NCBI RefSeq assembly: GCF_050433225.1
Contig: NZ_JBNPXQ010000001.1
Location: 1,860,001 to 1,924,000 of the forward strand
Source of the DNA: Sphingomonas_D zeicaulis
Lineage (GTDB): Bacteria; Pseudomonadota; Alphaproteobacteria; Sphingomonadales; Sphingomonadaceae
Direction: 5' to 3'
Length of the DNA: 64,000 nucleotides
The position numbers were made by a program, and so were the translations under genes. Positions 15,794 through 25,000 of this stretch are shown here, in pieces. The notes under the pieces are model-generated. The model was not told the origin of the DNA, did not search any database, and saw only the letters and a list, made by a program, of their open reading frames with translations. Positions within the stretch are counted from its first letter, which is position 1, and every line of letters starts with the position of its first letter.

Positions 15794-17158
15794 ATGGAGA
15801 TCATGACACCGGGCGAGAAGCGCGCCCTCTCCAGCCTCACCGCCAACCGCACGATCCATATCGCCGTCACCCATGCACCCGCCGACATCGATATCGCCGC
15901 CTTCGGGCTGAATGGCGATCGCCGGATCGGCGATGACCGCTATGTGATCCTGTTCAGCAACGAGCGCAGCCCCGAAGGCGCGATTACCTACGCCAAGCAG
16001 GGTGGCGAGACGCACATCGCTGTGGGACTCGATCGGCTGCCGGAGGAGATCCACCGCATCTCAATCACCGCCACGCATGACGATCTGCCATTGCGCCAGG
16101 CCGAAACGCTGACGGTTGCGGTTGCCGGTGCCGCCAGCATCGACGCGAAGCCGCACCTTGGCGCCGAGAAGGCGATCATGCTGGTCGACCTCTACCGCCA
16201 TGGCGGCGATTGGCGGATCGGATCGGTCGTGCAAGGATTCAACGGCGGCCTCGCGGCGCTGGTCGAGCATTTCGGCGGCGATGTTGCCGATGACGGACCG
16301 CCCCCCGCGCCGCCACCGCCCGCCACGCCGCCGACCATGACAGGACCTGCCCCAACGCCTAGAGCGCCCCTGATCAAGGTCGACCTACGCAAGCAAAAGG
16401 TCAGCGTGTCGCTCAGGAAGCTGGGCATCGAGCATCAGAAGGCCGAAGTCACCTTCATCATCGACGCCAGCGGCTCGATGTGTGAGCTCTATGATCGGGG
16501 CATCGTACAGGAGACCGTCGAGCGCATCGCCCCGATCGCGCTCAGGCTCGACGATGACGGCAGCATGGACACCTGGTTCTACGCCTCGCGCTGCAAGCAG
16601 GTGGAGGCGCTGAACGCGGACAATCTCGACGGCTTCATCGCCCGAACCTTGCCGAGCCCCGGCGCCCCCGTCGGCGGAGCGGATCCGGTCAAGCGCGGTT
16701 TTCTCGGCTTTGCCAAGTCCGGCCCCGACAAGTCGCTCGGCTATGGCAATGACGAGCCAGTCGTGATGAACGCAGTTCTGCAGACCGAACCCGAACGGCG
16801 CACGGTGCCCCGCCTCGTGATCCTGCTGACGGATGGCGGCATCTACGAGTCGGAACGGATCATCGAGATCCTTCGCGAATCCTCCCGTCTGCCGATCTTC
16901 TGGCAGTTCATTGGCGTCGACAATGATCTGGGCGAGGATGAGGATGACTTCGAAGACGAAGACAACGAGGAGGATGATCGCGACAATTACGGCGTGCTGG
17001 TCGAACTCGATACGGTGGATGGTCGAATCGTCGACAATGCCGGCTTCTTCAGCGTCGACGATCTCCGCCAGATCAGCGACGAAGAGCTTTACGACCGCAT
17101 TCTCAGCGAATTTCCGAGCTGGCTGCGCGCAGCGCGGGCCGCAGGGATACTGGCCTGA
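15794..17158 (+). CDS. TerD domain - VWA domain fusion (TerF-like)
   Basis: The 454-residue protein joins an N-terminal TerD-type calcium-binding domain (DIDIAAFGLNGDRRIGDDRY, VILFSNERSP, DLYRHGGDWRIGSVVQGFNG) through a Pro-rich linker (about residues 173-192) to a von Willebrand A domain with the MIDAS motif DASGSM near residue 225. Near residue 380 there is a strongly acidic run (GEDEDDFEDEDNEEDD). The layout is that of TerF-like proteins of the tellurium-resistance/stress ter systems. No terABCDE or terZ genes are nearby, so it stands alone. It is probably cytoplasmic and calcium-dependent; the role is inferred. Confidence 0.8.
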   Translation: MEIMTPGEKRALSSLTANRTIHIAVTHAPADIDIAAFGLNGDRRIGDDRYVILFSNERSPEGAITYAKQGGETHIAVGLDRLPEEIHRISITATHDDLPLRQAETLTVAVAGAASIDAKPHLGAEKAIMLVDLYRHGGDWRIGSVVQGFNGGLAALVEHFGGDVADDGPPPAPPPPATPPTMTGPAPTPRAPLIKVDLRKQKVSVSLRKLGIEHQKAEVTFIIDASGSMCELYDRGIVQETVERIAPIALRLDDDGSMDTWFYASRCKQVEALNADNLDGFIARTLPSPGAPVGGADPVKRGFLGFAKSGPDKSLGYGNDEPVVMNAVLQTEPERRTVPRLVILLTDGGIYESERIIEILRESSRLPIFWQFIGVDNDLGEDEDDFEDEDNEEDDRDNYGVLVELDTVDGRIVDNAGFFSVDDLRQISDEELYDRILSEFPSWLRAARAAGILA

Positions 17159-17187
17159 AAGTCGCCAAGGGCGGTGCCGGGATCAGT

Positions 17188-17979
17188 CTACAAACGAAGG
17201 TCGATCAAACCACCGCCGAACAGCCGGTCTCTCGAACTGCGGACGTGACGTCGCATCGCCTCCGCGGCGCGCTCGGCGTCGCCGACGCGGATCGCTTTGA
17301 AGATCGCGCCATGTTCCTCGGTCGATTCCTCCAGCCGCGCATTGGGCTTGAGAAGCGCCATGCCGTGCAACTTCATGCCCACGGCAACCTGATCGCGCAG
17401 CGCGAACAACACGCTTGAGAAATACTGATTGTTGGCGGCCTTGGCGATCGTCAGGTGAAATTCGAAATCCACATCGTCACGATGGACATGGTCGGCGGTT
17501 GCGCGCTCGAGTCGGTGGAGGATATCGGCCAGTTGGGCGATGATCGCATCGTTGCGCCGTTCCGCGGCCAGCGCAGCGGTCTTGCTCTCGATCGTCTCGC
17601 GAAACTCGAAGCAGCGCTGGATATCCGCGATTGTTTGCGCCGGGCTGAACATCGGCGGAATCTCCGCGCTATCCGTCGCCCCCGCCGGCTCATGCCCCAG
17701 CACGAAGCTACCAGCGCCCTGACGCGAATAGATTACGCCGTCGTCGCGCAGTCGTTTCAGCGCATCTCGAATGATCGGGCGCGAAACCTCGAACGAGCGG
17801 GCCAATTCATTCTCGCTGGGCAGCTTGGACTGGCGAGCGAACTGGCCGCTCGAAATCCAGCCGAACAACTGCTCATACACCTTGTCCGCCAAGGTGGTGC
17901 CGCGAAAGCCAGCCTCGCCGTTCCCGGCCAGCACGTGGGATGTAAACCGGTTGTCGTCGGGCGCCTGACTCGTCTGCAT
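17188..17979 (-). CDS. GntR/FadR-family transcriptional regulator
   Basis: A 263-residue regulator with a winged helix at about residues 30-95 (LPSENELARSFEVSRPIIRD, then LKRLRDDGVIYSRQGAGSFV) and a C-terminal all-helical FCD domain (FEFRETIESKTAALAAERR, then DVDFEFHLTIAKAANN) with the Asp/His residues that bind metal and acid ligands in the FadR group. It is divergent from the TonB receptor at 18388. A palindrome fitting the FadR-subfamily operator consensus lies between them, making this receptor its likely target. Confidence 0.88.
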   Translation of the reverse strand: MQTSQAPDDNRFTSHVLAGNGEAGFRGTTLADKVYEQLFGWISSGQFARQSKLPSENELARSFEVSRPIIRDALKRLRDDGVIYSRQGAGSFVLGHEPAGATDSAEIPPMFSPAQTIADIQRCFEFRETIESKTAALAAERRNDAIIAQLADILHRLERATADHVHRDDVDFEFHLTIAKAANNQYFSSVLFALRDQVAVGMKLHGMALLKPNARLEESTEEHGAIFKAIRVGDAERAAEAMRRHVRSSRDRLFGGGLIDLRL

Positions 17980-18387
17980 TCTGGGAAACTATCGCGTTCC
18001 CGCATATTTTTGAAGGGTCTCGCATGGCGCAGGATCATTGGATGACCACTTATTTGACAGGTTGCCTCGGCAAAGCCGACTCGCCGTCGCCCCTGCTAGG
18101 ACGATACGTGCCGATGGCGACTTAACCTCTCCGGGTCATGCTAGCGAAACGATCTGCCGTGGCGCGTGGCACTTACAAATTTTACCAATGGATCAGGCAA
18201 ATGCCTGAACCGCGAGCATCTTAGCTGAGCCCTAAGTGACGGTATGGAGCCGACTTGACCCACAAGCGCCCACGTCAGCCAGCGGAATTCGTCTGACGAA
18301 TGACGTATCTAATTTACAACTTGCCACCCGACCTGTAACGTTGCCTTCACGGACCAGCAGGACCGTTCAAATAACCGGAGGGGACTG
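17980..18387. other. Divergent control region between GntR gene and TonB receptor
   Basis: About 400 bases without a gene, somewhat richer in A+T than the flanks (for example cttacaaattttaccaatgg and gtatctaatttacaacttgc). It holds the GntR-type palindrome at 18287-18301 and, next to the receptor start, a Shine-Dalgarno ggaggggact at about 18377-18386. No clear -35/-10 pair, tRNA or structured RNA was recognised. The long leader suggests more than one control element. Confidence 0.5.
18287..18301. promoter_or_regulatory. Candidate GntR/FadR operator
   Basis: The 15-mer attcgtctgacgaat is a perfect 7-1-7 palindrome. Its core tcgtctgacga fits the FadR-subfamily operator pattern TNGTNNNACNA exactly. 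It lies about 87 bases before the TonB receptor start, in the region facing the GntR-family gene. Confidence 0.6.
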
Positions 18388-21300
18388 ATGGGTAGGCGCA
18401 GGGGTTACCTTTTTACGAGCGCGGTCGCGGCAATCGCAATCGGCCAAGCATCCGCGGCATATGCGCAGGACGAATCGACACCGGCCGCCGAGCCGCCGGT
18501 CATCCCGCGGAGGGACTCCTCGGCTGAGCTGCCGCCTTCGGTCGAACAGCAGATCATCGTCACCGGTAGCCGCTTGCGCAGCCCGACACTGACCGCCCCG
18601 GCCCCGGTGCAGGTGATCGACCAACTGCAGATTCAGCGCGAAGGCTTCATCAACGTCATCGACGCGATCCAGCAGAACCCGGCGTTCGGCAACCCGAGCA
18701 ACAGCCGCACGACAAGCAACGGCAGCCGCCAGGGTCTCGGTGGCAACACGGTCGGCCTGCGCAATGGCGGCGACACGCTGACCCTGACCTTGATCGAGGG
18801 ACGCCGCACCGTCTCGAAGGAACTGGCGTTCATCCCCACTGGTTTTGTCGACCGCGTTGAAGTCCTCACCGGCGGCGCCTCCGCCGTCTATGGTTCGGAC
18901 GCGATCATCGGCGTCGTCAACTTCATCTACAAGCGGAAGTTTGAAGGTGTGCAGGCGAACTTCCAGGCCGGCATCTCCGAGGAAGGCGACAATGCCGAAT
19001 ACACCGCAGACCTGACTGTCGGCAGCAATTTTGCCGGCGGACGCGGCAATGCGATGTTCTATGTCGGCTGGTCTGACCAGGCACTGCTGTCCAACAGACA
19101 GCGCGATTACACCGCCCGCAGCTTCAGCAGCCTGGGCGTACAGCAGCGCCGGGGCGGCGGCAGCGACGCCAATCTGGAAGCCGTGCGCAACCTGTTCGTG
19201 CCGGTCGCGCTGGACAATAATCCGATCACCGGCGCCGGCCTGTTCGTAACGCGCGGCGGCGGCACCTTCACCATCGCACCGGACGGCACCGCGCGCGCCC
19301 CCCTTGCTTCCGAATTCTTCGATGGCGCGCCCTACGGCGCGATCGCCAGCCCCCTGGAACGCATCAACACCGCGGCACGGATCAATTATGAGCTGACCGA
19401 CAAGCTCAAGGTCTTCGTCGAGGGCACATATGCGCGCTCGAAGACGCGGGGCTATTCGGGCCCCCTCGCGCATCAATCCTCGTCGGGCCAGTCGATCATC
19501 CCCGGCGGTGCGCCCTACAATATCGAGACTCGTGTGATGGCGCCTACCGGCGAGGTCGCCATTGTCCGCAACCCGTTCGTTCCGGACGCGATCTACAATG
19601 GTGCGACCGACACCACCAACGCAACCTGGCGCGACGGCCTGCGCGACATCACCTTCCAGCGCCGCGGGCTGGAATGGGGACCGCATAATTCGGAGCTCGA
19701 ACGCGACGGTTTCCAGATCACTGGCGGCGTCGAAGGCGAGATCGGCAGCAAGTGGCGGTACGAGGCCTATTACGCTTATGGCGAGGCCACGCAGTTTCAC
19801 ACCTGGCCCAACGGGCTCAACGCCGATCGTTATGCGCAGGCACTGAACGTCATTTCCGATGTCTTCGACTTCAACGGCAATGGCAATCGGGCCGAGGCGA
19901 TCTGCGCCGATGCGGCCGCGCGTGCCGCCGGCTGCATTCCGATCAACATCTTCGCGGGCGCGAACGGCGTGTCGCAGGCGGCGGTCGATTGGACGAAGGC
20001 CACCGGCTCACGCTACACCAAACAGACGCTGTCGGACTTCCAGGCCAACATCGCCGGGCCGCTCTTCCAGCTCTGGTCGGCCGGTCCGGTCGAGGTCGTC
20101 GCCGGCGTCGAACATCGACGCGAATCTGAACTGACGGTCCATGATCCGCTGCATGTGGCGGGGCGAAACGGCTTCGATTCACGCGGCAATGCGTCGGGCT
20201 CGACGACGATCAAGGAAGCCTATGGCGAAATCCAGATTCCGCTTATCCATAACACCCCGTTCATCGAGAATCTGACGATCCGTGCCGCGGGGCGCGCCTC
20301 CAAATATCGCCAGCTCGACAAGGCCTATTACGGCTGGAACGTCGGCTTCGAATGGTCACCCATCAGCGACATCCGTTTCCGCGGCACGAGATCCTACGCC
20401 ATTCGGGCGCCCACCATCGACAACCTCACCCGCCCGCAGACCACAACGTTCGATCTTGGCACTCGCGACATTTGCGCCGGCGTGACCCTGACCTCCACAA
20501 GTGCGGCGAGCGCCGGCTGCCGTGCAGATCCGCTGGTGCTGGCAAACATCAACGCCAACGGGGGTACGTTCACGCTCAGCGCGGCCGATCGCGGTGCATC
20601 GATCCGTTCTGTCAATGACCCGAACCCGAACCTCGGACCGCAATTTTCGAACACGATCACCTTCGGTGCAGTCGTCAACCCGACATCGATCCGGGCGCTG
20701 CGCAACCTCGTCTTCACCGCCGACTATTACAAGGTGGACATCTCCGGCGGCATCGGCACGATCAGCATCGATCAGGCCGGCATCCTCTGCTACGTCGACC
20801 GCCGCGCCGACTGGTGTTCGCTGATCACGCGCCGCCCCGAAGCGGTTGCCGGCTTCAACGTCGGCACGATCGACACCTATAGCAGCCAACTGCAGAACGG
20901 CACCGGCAAACGCCTGATCGAAGGACTGGACTTCACCCTGTCCTACCTCACCAATCTTGACGGGATCGGACTGAACGACAGCCGCCTGAGCTTCCAGATC
21001 GCCTACAGCCATTTGTTGCGCAGCTACACCACCGCCGTAGCCGGCGCCGCCCGCCGGGACCTGAAGGGCGAACTGGGTACGCCGGACAATCCCGCATCGG
21101 GCAGCATCACGTTCGAGAATGACGATTTCGGTTTGACGCTGAGCGGCAACTATGTGCCGCGCTATTATCACGAACAGCCCTTCCGTGAGACCTTCCCGCT
21201 GGCGGACGGCAGCTTCATTCCGAAATCGGAATTCAAGATCCCGGACCGCTTCTACACCAACATGCAGACGCGCTTCAAAGTCTCGGATCAGTTCCAGATG

Positions 21301-21426
21301 TTCTTTGGGGTGCGCAACCTGTTCGACGTGAAGCCGATCGTTCCCTATGCGGGCCTTCCCGGTAATTTTTACGTCTACGACCAGATTGGCCGCCGCTTCT
21401 ACGCCGGCCTTCGCCTGAAGATGTAG
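18388..21426 (+). CDS. TonB-dependent receptor
   Basis: A 1012-residue outer-membrane receptor with a signal peptide (basic MGRRRGY start, cleavage after AAYAQ), the plug motif QQIIVTGSRL at about residue 51, plug sequence ending VDRVEVLTGGASAVYGSDAI, and a 22-strand barrel region ending in the aromatic terminus RRFYAGLRLKM. The size and the VTGSR...AVYGSDA plug are typical of the oligosaccharide/complex-substrate TonB receptors abundant in sphingomonads rather than of siderophore receptors. A FadR-type regulator next to it suggests an organic acid or sugar-acid-derived ligand. The ligand is not known. Confidence 0.93.
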   Translation: MGRRRGYLFTSAVAAIAIGQASAAYAQDESTPAAEPPVIPRRDSSAELPPSVEQQIIVTGSRLRSPTLTAPAPVQVIDQLQIQREGFINVIDAIQQNPAFGNPSNSRTTSNGSRQGLGGNTVGLRNGGDTLTLTLIEGRRTVSKELAFIPTGFVDRVEVLTGGASAVYGSDAIIGVVNFIYKRKFEGVQANFQAGISEEGDNAEYTADLTVGSNFAGGRGNAMFYVGWSDQALLSNRQRDYTARSFSSLGVQQRRGGGSDANLEAVRNLFVPVALDNNPITGAGLFVTRGGGTFTIAPDGTARAPLASEFFDGAPYGAIASPLERINTAARINYELTDKLKVFVEGTYARSKTRGYSGPLAHQSSSGQSIIPGGAPYNIETRVMAPTGEVAIVRNPFVPDAIYNGATDTTNATWRDGLRDITFQRRGLEWGPHNSELERDGFQITGGVEGEIGSKWRYEAYYAYGEATQFHTWPNGLNADRYAQALNVISDVFDFNGNGNRAEAICADAAARAAGCIPINIFAGANGVSQAAVDWTKATGSRYTKQTLSDFQANIAGPLFQLWSAGPVEVVAGVEHRRESELTVHDPLHVAGRNGFDSRGNASGSTTIKEAYGEIQIPLIHNTPFIENLTIRAAGRASKYRQLDKAYYGWNVGFEWSPISDIRFRGTRSYAIRAPTIDNLTRPQTTTFDLGTRDICAGVTLTSTSAASAGCRADPLVLANINANGGTFTLSAADRGASIRSVNDPNPNLGPQFSNTITFGAVVNPTSIRALRNLVFTADYYKVDISGGIGTISIDQAGILCYVDRRADWCSLITRRPEAVAGFNVGTIDTYSSQLQNGTGKRLIEGLDFTLSYLTNLDGIGLNDSRLSFQIAYSHLLRSYTTAVAGAARRDLKGELGTPDNPASGSITFENDDFGLTLSGNYVPRYYHEQPFRETFPLADGSFIPKSEFKIPDRFYTNMQTRFKVSDQFQMFFGVRNLFDVKPIVPYAGLPGNFYVYDQIGRRFYAGLRLKM

Positions 21427-21434
21427 TCGCCTCA

Positions 21435-21478
21435 CGTGAGGGAATGGCCGGCCCGTCGCAACCGGTCATTTCCTCACG
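21435..21478. terminator. Bidirectional stem-loop terminator
   Basis: Between the convergent TonB receptor and histidine kinase genes, cgtgagggaatggccgg (21435-21451) pairs with ccggtcatttcctcacg (21462-21478), giving a 17-bp stem with two G-U pairs (in the plus-strand transcript) and a 10-base loop. There is no long U-tract, but its place and strength fit a terminator for both genes. Confidence 0.7.
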
Positions 21479-21527
21479 AGCCGCTTACTCGAAGCGCGCA
21501 AGGCTATGCGGCCGCGTATCCCCGCGA

Positions 21528-23390
21528 TCAGCGCCGTGCGCAGGCCTGGCGCGCATCGCGCAGCACGCGTGACAGTTCATCGACCGAATAGGGCTTGTGC
21601 AGCAGCGCAAACCCGTGCCGTGCGTCACCGGCCAGAACATGGCTGTAGCCGCTGGTCAGGACGACGGTCAGTTCCGGCCAACGCACGCGGACCTGCCGGC
21701 CTAACTCCACGCCATCGATGCCGGGCATGATGACATCGGAAAACACGATGTCGATCTCAGCATGGTCTTGTTCGAGAATGGCGATTGCGTCGGACGCATT
21801 GGCTGCCCGGCGGGTGGTGAAACCGAGGTCGCCCAGAAGCTGCGACGCGAATTCACCGACCTGCTCATTGTCTTCGACGATCAGGATGCTGGCCTCGGCC
21901 GCGGCAATTTGCTCGGAGACGAAAACCGCCTCCGACTCATTCGACGCCGCTGCCCTCGGGAGATACAGGCTGAAGGTCGTGCCTTCGCCAACGCAGCTTT
22001 GCACGTCGATCTCGCCGCCGGACTGTTTGGTGAAGCCATAGACCTGGCTCAGCCCGAGACCTGTGCCCTTGCCGACCTCCTTCGTGGTGAAGAAGGGCTC
22101 GAAGATATGCTCCAACTGCCCGGCCGGCATACCCGAACCGGTGTCCGCCACGGAAATCTTGACGAAATCCCCCTTCGCCGCGGCATGGCCGCGACGCGCT
22201 GGCACCGATCCGGCCGCCTCGATCGCGATCGTGATACGCCCTTCACCGTCCATGGCGTCACGCGCATTCACCGCCATGTTGACCAGCGCGGTTTCGAACT
22301 GGCTGGCGTCGACCTCGATGTGGCAGGACGGACACGCCGCATCGACGACGAGATCTACCCGCGCGCCGACGACGGTGCGCAGCATGTCGGCCACGCTGCC
22401 GACCTGCGTCGCGGCGTTGAAGACTTCCGGCTTGAGCGCCTGACGCCGTGCGAAGGCGAGCAGCTGACTGGTCAGCTTGGCAGCGCGATCTGCAGTTTCC
22501 GCGATCGCATCGATATATTTCTTCTGCTTGTCCCGCGGCAGTTCACGGCGGGCAAGAAGCTCCGCCGAGGAACGGATGATGGTGAGCAGATTGTTGAAAT
22601 CATGTGCGACGCCGCCGGTAAGTTGGCCGATCGCCTCCATTTTCTGAAGCTGCCGAACCTGATCTTCCGAGGCCATGAGTTCGCGCGAACGCTCCTCCAC
22701 ACGAGTCTCAAGCGTTTCATTGAGCTGGCGCAGCGCCTCTTCCGCGACAGTTCGCTCCAGAATGTCGGCCGCCTGCCGCGCCACGATGTCGAGCATCCGC
22801 AGGTCGCGTTCCGAGGGCTGGTGCGGCATGCTCCAATGCGTGGAGATCATGCCGAGCAGCTTGCCACTGCGGGACAGCAGCGGTGTCGTCTGTGCCGACC
22901 GGATGCCCGCTTCGCGAAAGGCATCGAGATCGGGCGTTGCCGCGATATCGCTCCATGCCTCAAAGTCTGGGATGATCGCACGCTGACCGAATTTCAGCGC
23001 CAACGTGCAACTGCTGTAGGCAGCGGGGCTGACCCATTGCCAAAAGCCGATCGCCGCGGGCGAGAGGCCATGCTGCGCCAGAAGCTGCAGTTCGCCGCCA
23101 TGACCGGACGGATCGTCTGCGGGGCAAAGTAGCTGCATCGTCCCGAACTGCGATCCCGTGATGGTGACGGCGGCATCGACGATCTTGCGATAAAGTTCGA
23201 CGCGATCCTGCTCGTTAATGAGCGCAACGCTGATCCTGTGCAGCAGGTCGATGTCGGAAAGCTCACCCTCGGCAACCGGAGCCAACTGGCCGACCGGCAA
23301 CACCGTGGGAGCGTGGTGCGAGATGGTCACGAAACGCTTCTTCCCCAGCCGGCGCGCGATCGATGCACGCGCCGCCTTAACCACAATCAA
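21528..23390 (-). CDS. Hybrid sensor histidine kinase with GAF and receiver domains
   Basis: A 620-residue protein without membrane helices: a GAF sensor domain (about residues 50-215), a coiled coil (about 215-250), a HisKA-type dimer helix with the phospho-acceptor His263 in GGVAHDFNNLL, an HATPase domain with N-box MAVNARDAMD, G1 DTGSGMP and G2 GKGTGLGLSQVYG, and a C-terminal receiver with phospho-acceptor Asp552 in DIVFSDVIMPG and conserved Lys in LLHKPY. It is a cytoplasmic two-component sensor of the kind that feeds back through its own receiver. No separate response regulator lies nearby, so partner and signal are unknown. Confidence 0.93.
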   Translation of the reverse strand: MIVVKAARASIARRLGKKRFVTISHHAPTVLPVGQLAPVAEGELSDIDLLHRISVALINEQDRVELYRKIVDAAVTITGSQFGTMQLLCPADDPSGHGGELQLLAQHGLSPAAIGFWQWVSPAAYSSCTLALKFGQRAIIPDFEAWSDIAATPDLDAFREAGIRSAQTTPLLSRSGKLLGMISTHWSMPHQPSERDLRMLDIVARQAADILERTVAEEALRQLNETLETRVEERSRELMASEDQVRQLQKMEAIGQLTGGVAHDFNNLLTIIRSSAELLARRELPRDKQKKYIDAIAETADRAAKLTSQLLAFARRQALKPEVFNAATQVGSVADMLRTVVGARVDLVVDAACPSCHIEVDASQFETALVNMAVNARDAMDGEGRITIAIEAAGSVPARRGHAAAKGDFVKISVADTGSGMPAGQLEHIFEPFFTTKEVGKGTGLGLSQVYGFTKQSGGEIDVQSCVGEGTTFSLYLPRAAASNESEAVFVSEQIAAAEASILIVEDNEQVGEFASQLLGDLGFTTRRAANASDAIAILEQDHAEIDIVFSDVIMPGIDGVELGRQVRVRWPELTVVLTSGYSHVLAGDARHGFALLHKPYSVDELSRVLRDARQACARR

Positions 23391-23459
23391 TGAGCCGCAT
23401 CAAAGTTCACATGCGAACCTCCGGTCCGACCGGGTGTCGGCGCCACACCGGCTATCATT

Positions 23460-23465
23460 TATAAT
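23460..23465 (+). promoter_or_regulatory. Candidate -10 element before the Xre gene
   Basis: TATAAT stands 37 bases before the ATG of the Xre gene in the otherwise GC-rich gap after the divergent histidine kinase start. No convincing -35 hexamer lies at the right distance. A partly symmetric gttcacatgcgaac at 23405-23418 in the same gap could be an operator. Confidence 0.35.
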
Positions 23466-23502
23466 GCTTGAATGATGACGTCTCATGCATCAATGGTGAC
23501 AG

Positions 23503-23766
23503 ATGATCACTCCTCAACAGATGCGAGCCGCGCGTGCCATGCTCGGGATCGACCAGAAGCGTCTGGCGGAGTTGGCTGGCGTATCGTTGCCGACCATCCA
23601 GCGGATGGAAGCATCGGATGGGCAGGTGCGCGGCGTCGTCGAGACGCTGGTCAAAGTGATCTCCGCGCTTGAGCGCGAAGGTGTCGAATTGATCGGTGAG
23701 AATGCTCCAAGCCTCGGCAGCGGGCGCGGCGTGCGGTTGAAACTGCAAACGGACAAGAGCAAATGA
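23503..23766 (+). CDS. Small Xre-family helix-turn-helix regulator
   Basis: An 87-residue protein that is almost wholly an Xre/HTH_3 DNA-binding domain: MRAARAMLGIDQKRLAELAG then VSLPTIQRMEASDG at about residues 7-40, followed by a helix and a short beta tail. It resembles the single-domain transcription regulators common in alphaproteobacteria. Its stop overlaps the start of the YjdM-like gene by four bases (ATGA), so the two are made together. Confidence 0.85.
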   Translation: MITPQQMRAARAMLGIDQKRLAELAGVSLPTIQRMEASDGQVRGVVETLVKVISALEREGVELIGENAPSLGSGRGVRLKLQTDKSK

Positions 23767-24071
23767 CGGACAGCGAAGACGATTATATTTATGACGTGGA
23801 GAGCGGCGAATGGCTTCCCGCCTCGGAACTCGCCGAACGGCAGCGCGCTGCCGCGCAGCCCGAAGTTCGCGACGCGGTCGGCAATATCCTGTCGGACGGC
23901 GATCAGGTGACGCTCATCAAGGATCTCGACGTGAAGGGCGCCGGGCAGACGCTCAAGCGCGGCACGCTCATCAAGTCGATCCGCCTGACCGGCGACGCGC
24001 AGGAGATCGACTGCAAGTTCGACGGCATCAAGGGCTTGGTGCTGCGTGCGCAGTTCGTGCGCAAGCGTTGA
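23763..24071 (+). CDS. YjdM/PhnA-like protein lacking the zinc ribbon
   Basis: A 102-residue protein whose C-terminal 65 residues (VRDAVGNILSDGDQVTLIKD, LDVKGAGQTLKRGTLIKSIR, EIDCKFDGIKGLVLRAQFVR) match the SH3-like PhnA/YjdM domain, named after alkylphosphonate uptake although its function is not established. Standard YjdM has an N-terminal zinc ribbon with two CxxC pairs; here the first 38 residues are acidic and hold no Cys (MTDSEDDYIYDVESGEWLPA). It is translationally coupled to the small Xre regulator. Confidence 0.75.
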   Translation: MTDSEDDYIYDVESGEWLPASELAERQRAAAQPEVRDAVGNILSDGDQVTLIKDLDVKGAGQTLKRGTLIKSIRLTGDAQEIDCKFDGIKGLVLRAQFVRKR

Positions 24072-24150
24072 TCGCCGGGTGGCGCCAGCGCGTGTCATCG
24101 GCCTGCCACCAATCGCCCGATAAGCCGCCGCGACGACGAGGCGGTGCAGA

Positions 24151-25000
24151 ATGACGGGCGTAATGAGGTCGGTGGCGCGGCGGCTGCAGTTGCCGAAGGG
24201 GTTTCTGGCGCTCGCGGGGACGGAGTTCTGGGAGCGGCGCTTGCCGGGCTGAAGTCGATGCTCACCCTTGTGCTGATCGATCATGTCGTCGGGCGGGAAG
24301 ACGTGGTTGGATCCGGCGCCACGGAGCGGGCGCTGGAGAATTGGTTCGGGCCGCTTTCGGCCGCCGGCTTCGCCTCACAGATCTATGGCATCGCCAATGT
24401 CCTGCTCTAACCTTCGGTGTGCCGCTGGGCGGCCTGCTGGGGGATCGGGCCGCGGAGCGGCGCGGAGCCGTCTATCTTGGCGGCGGGGCGATGGTCGCCG
24501 GACTGCTGCCGATGCCGACGCGGATCTTCTTCCTGCCCGGGCTGGTGCTGTTCGCCATCAGCGCGGGCACGCTGAAGGGCAATCTCTCGATCGTCGTTGA
24601 AACCTTGTTCAGAGACGATGCGGCGCGGCGGCGCGGCTTCGCCTTCCATCTGGGCTTTCTCAACACCGGGGTGATCTACGGCCCCTTCCTTTGCGGTGCG
24701 CTAGCGGTGCTGGGCGGCTGGCGGTGGAGCATGATGGCGGCGGCGGTGGCGGTCTTGATCAGGCTGCTGGGCTCTCATCTCGCGGTGCGGCGGATGCCCG
24801 CGACGGGGCCGCTGCCGCCAGCACCGCCCCCCCTGCCCCCTCCCCCCGCCGCGGCCGATGTGCCCACTTCGGCGGGTGCGCGGAATCTGGTGCGGGTGAC
24901 CGAGGCGTTGCTCGCGGTGTTTCTCTGCTTCGGCGCCTATGAGCAGATCGGCAATATATTCCTCGTCTGCGCGCGGACGCAGGTGGCGCTGGAGGCGTTC
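24151..25000 (+). pseudogene. Remnant of a POT-family peptide transporter
   Basis: Three frames carry successive pieces of a proton-dependent oligopeptide (POT/PTR) transporter: LPKGFLALAGTEFWERRL from the ATG at 24151, then LKSMLTLVLIDHVVG ... ASQIYGIANVLL in a second frame, then FGVPLGGLLGDRAAE ... LRGAYEQIGN-like sequence in a third. Frame changes fall near 24247 and 24405. The C-terminal half is missing: at about 25000 the frame runs straight into a phosphoesterase fragment. A Pro-rich low-complexity run (about 24805-24860) has grown in the loop. It cannot make a working transporter. An intact homologue lies at 44877-46685. Confidence 0.8.

Noticed and set aside
24151..24410. Small gene at the start of the transporter remnant
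   Set aside because: The short frames are pieces of one POT transporter interrupted by frameshifts, not independent genes.
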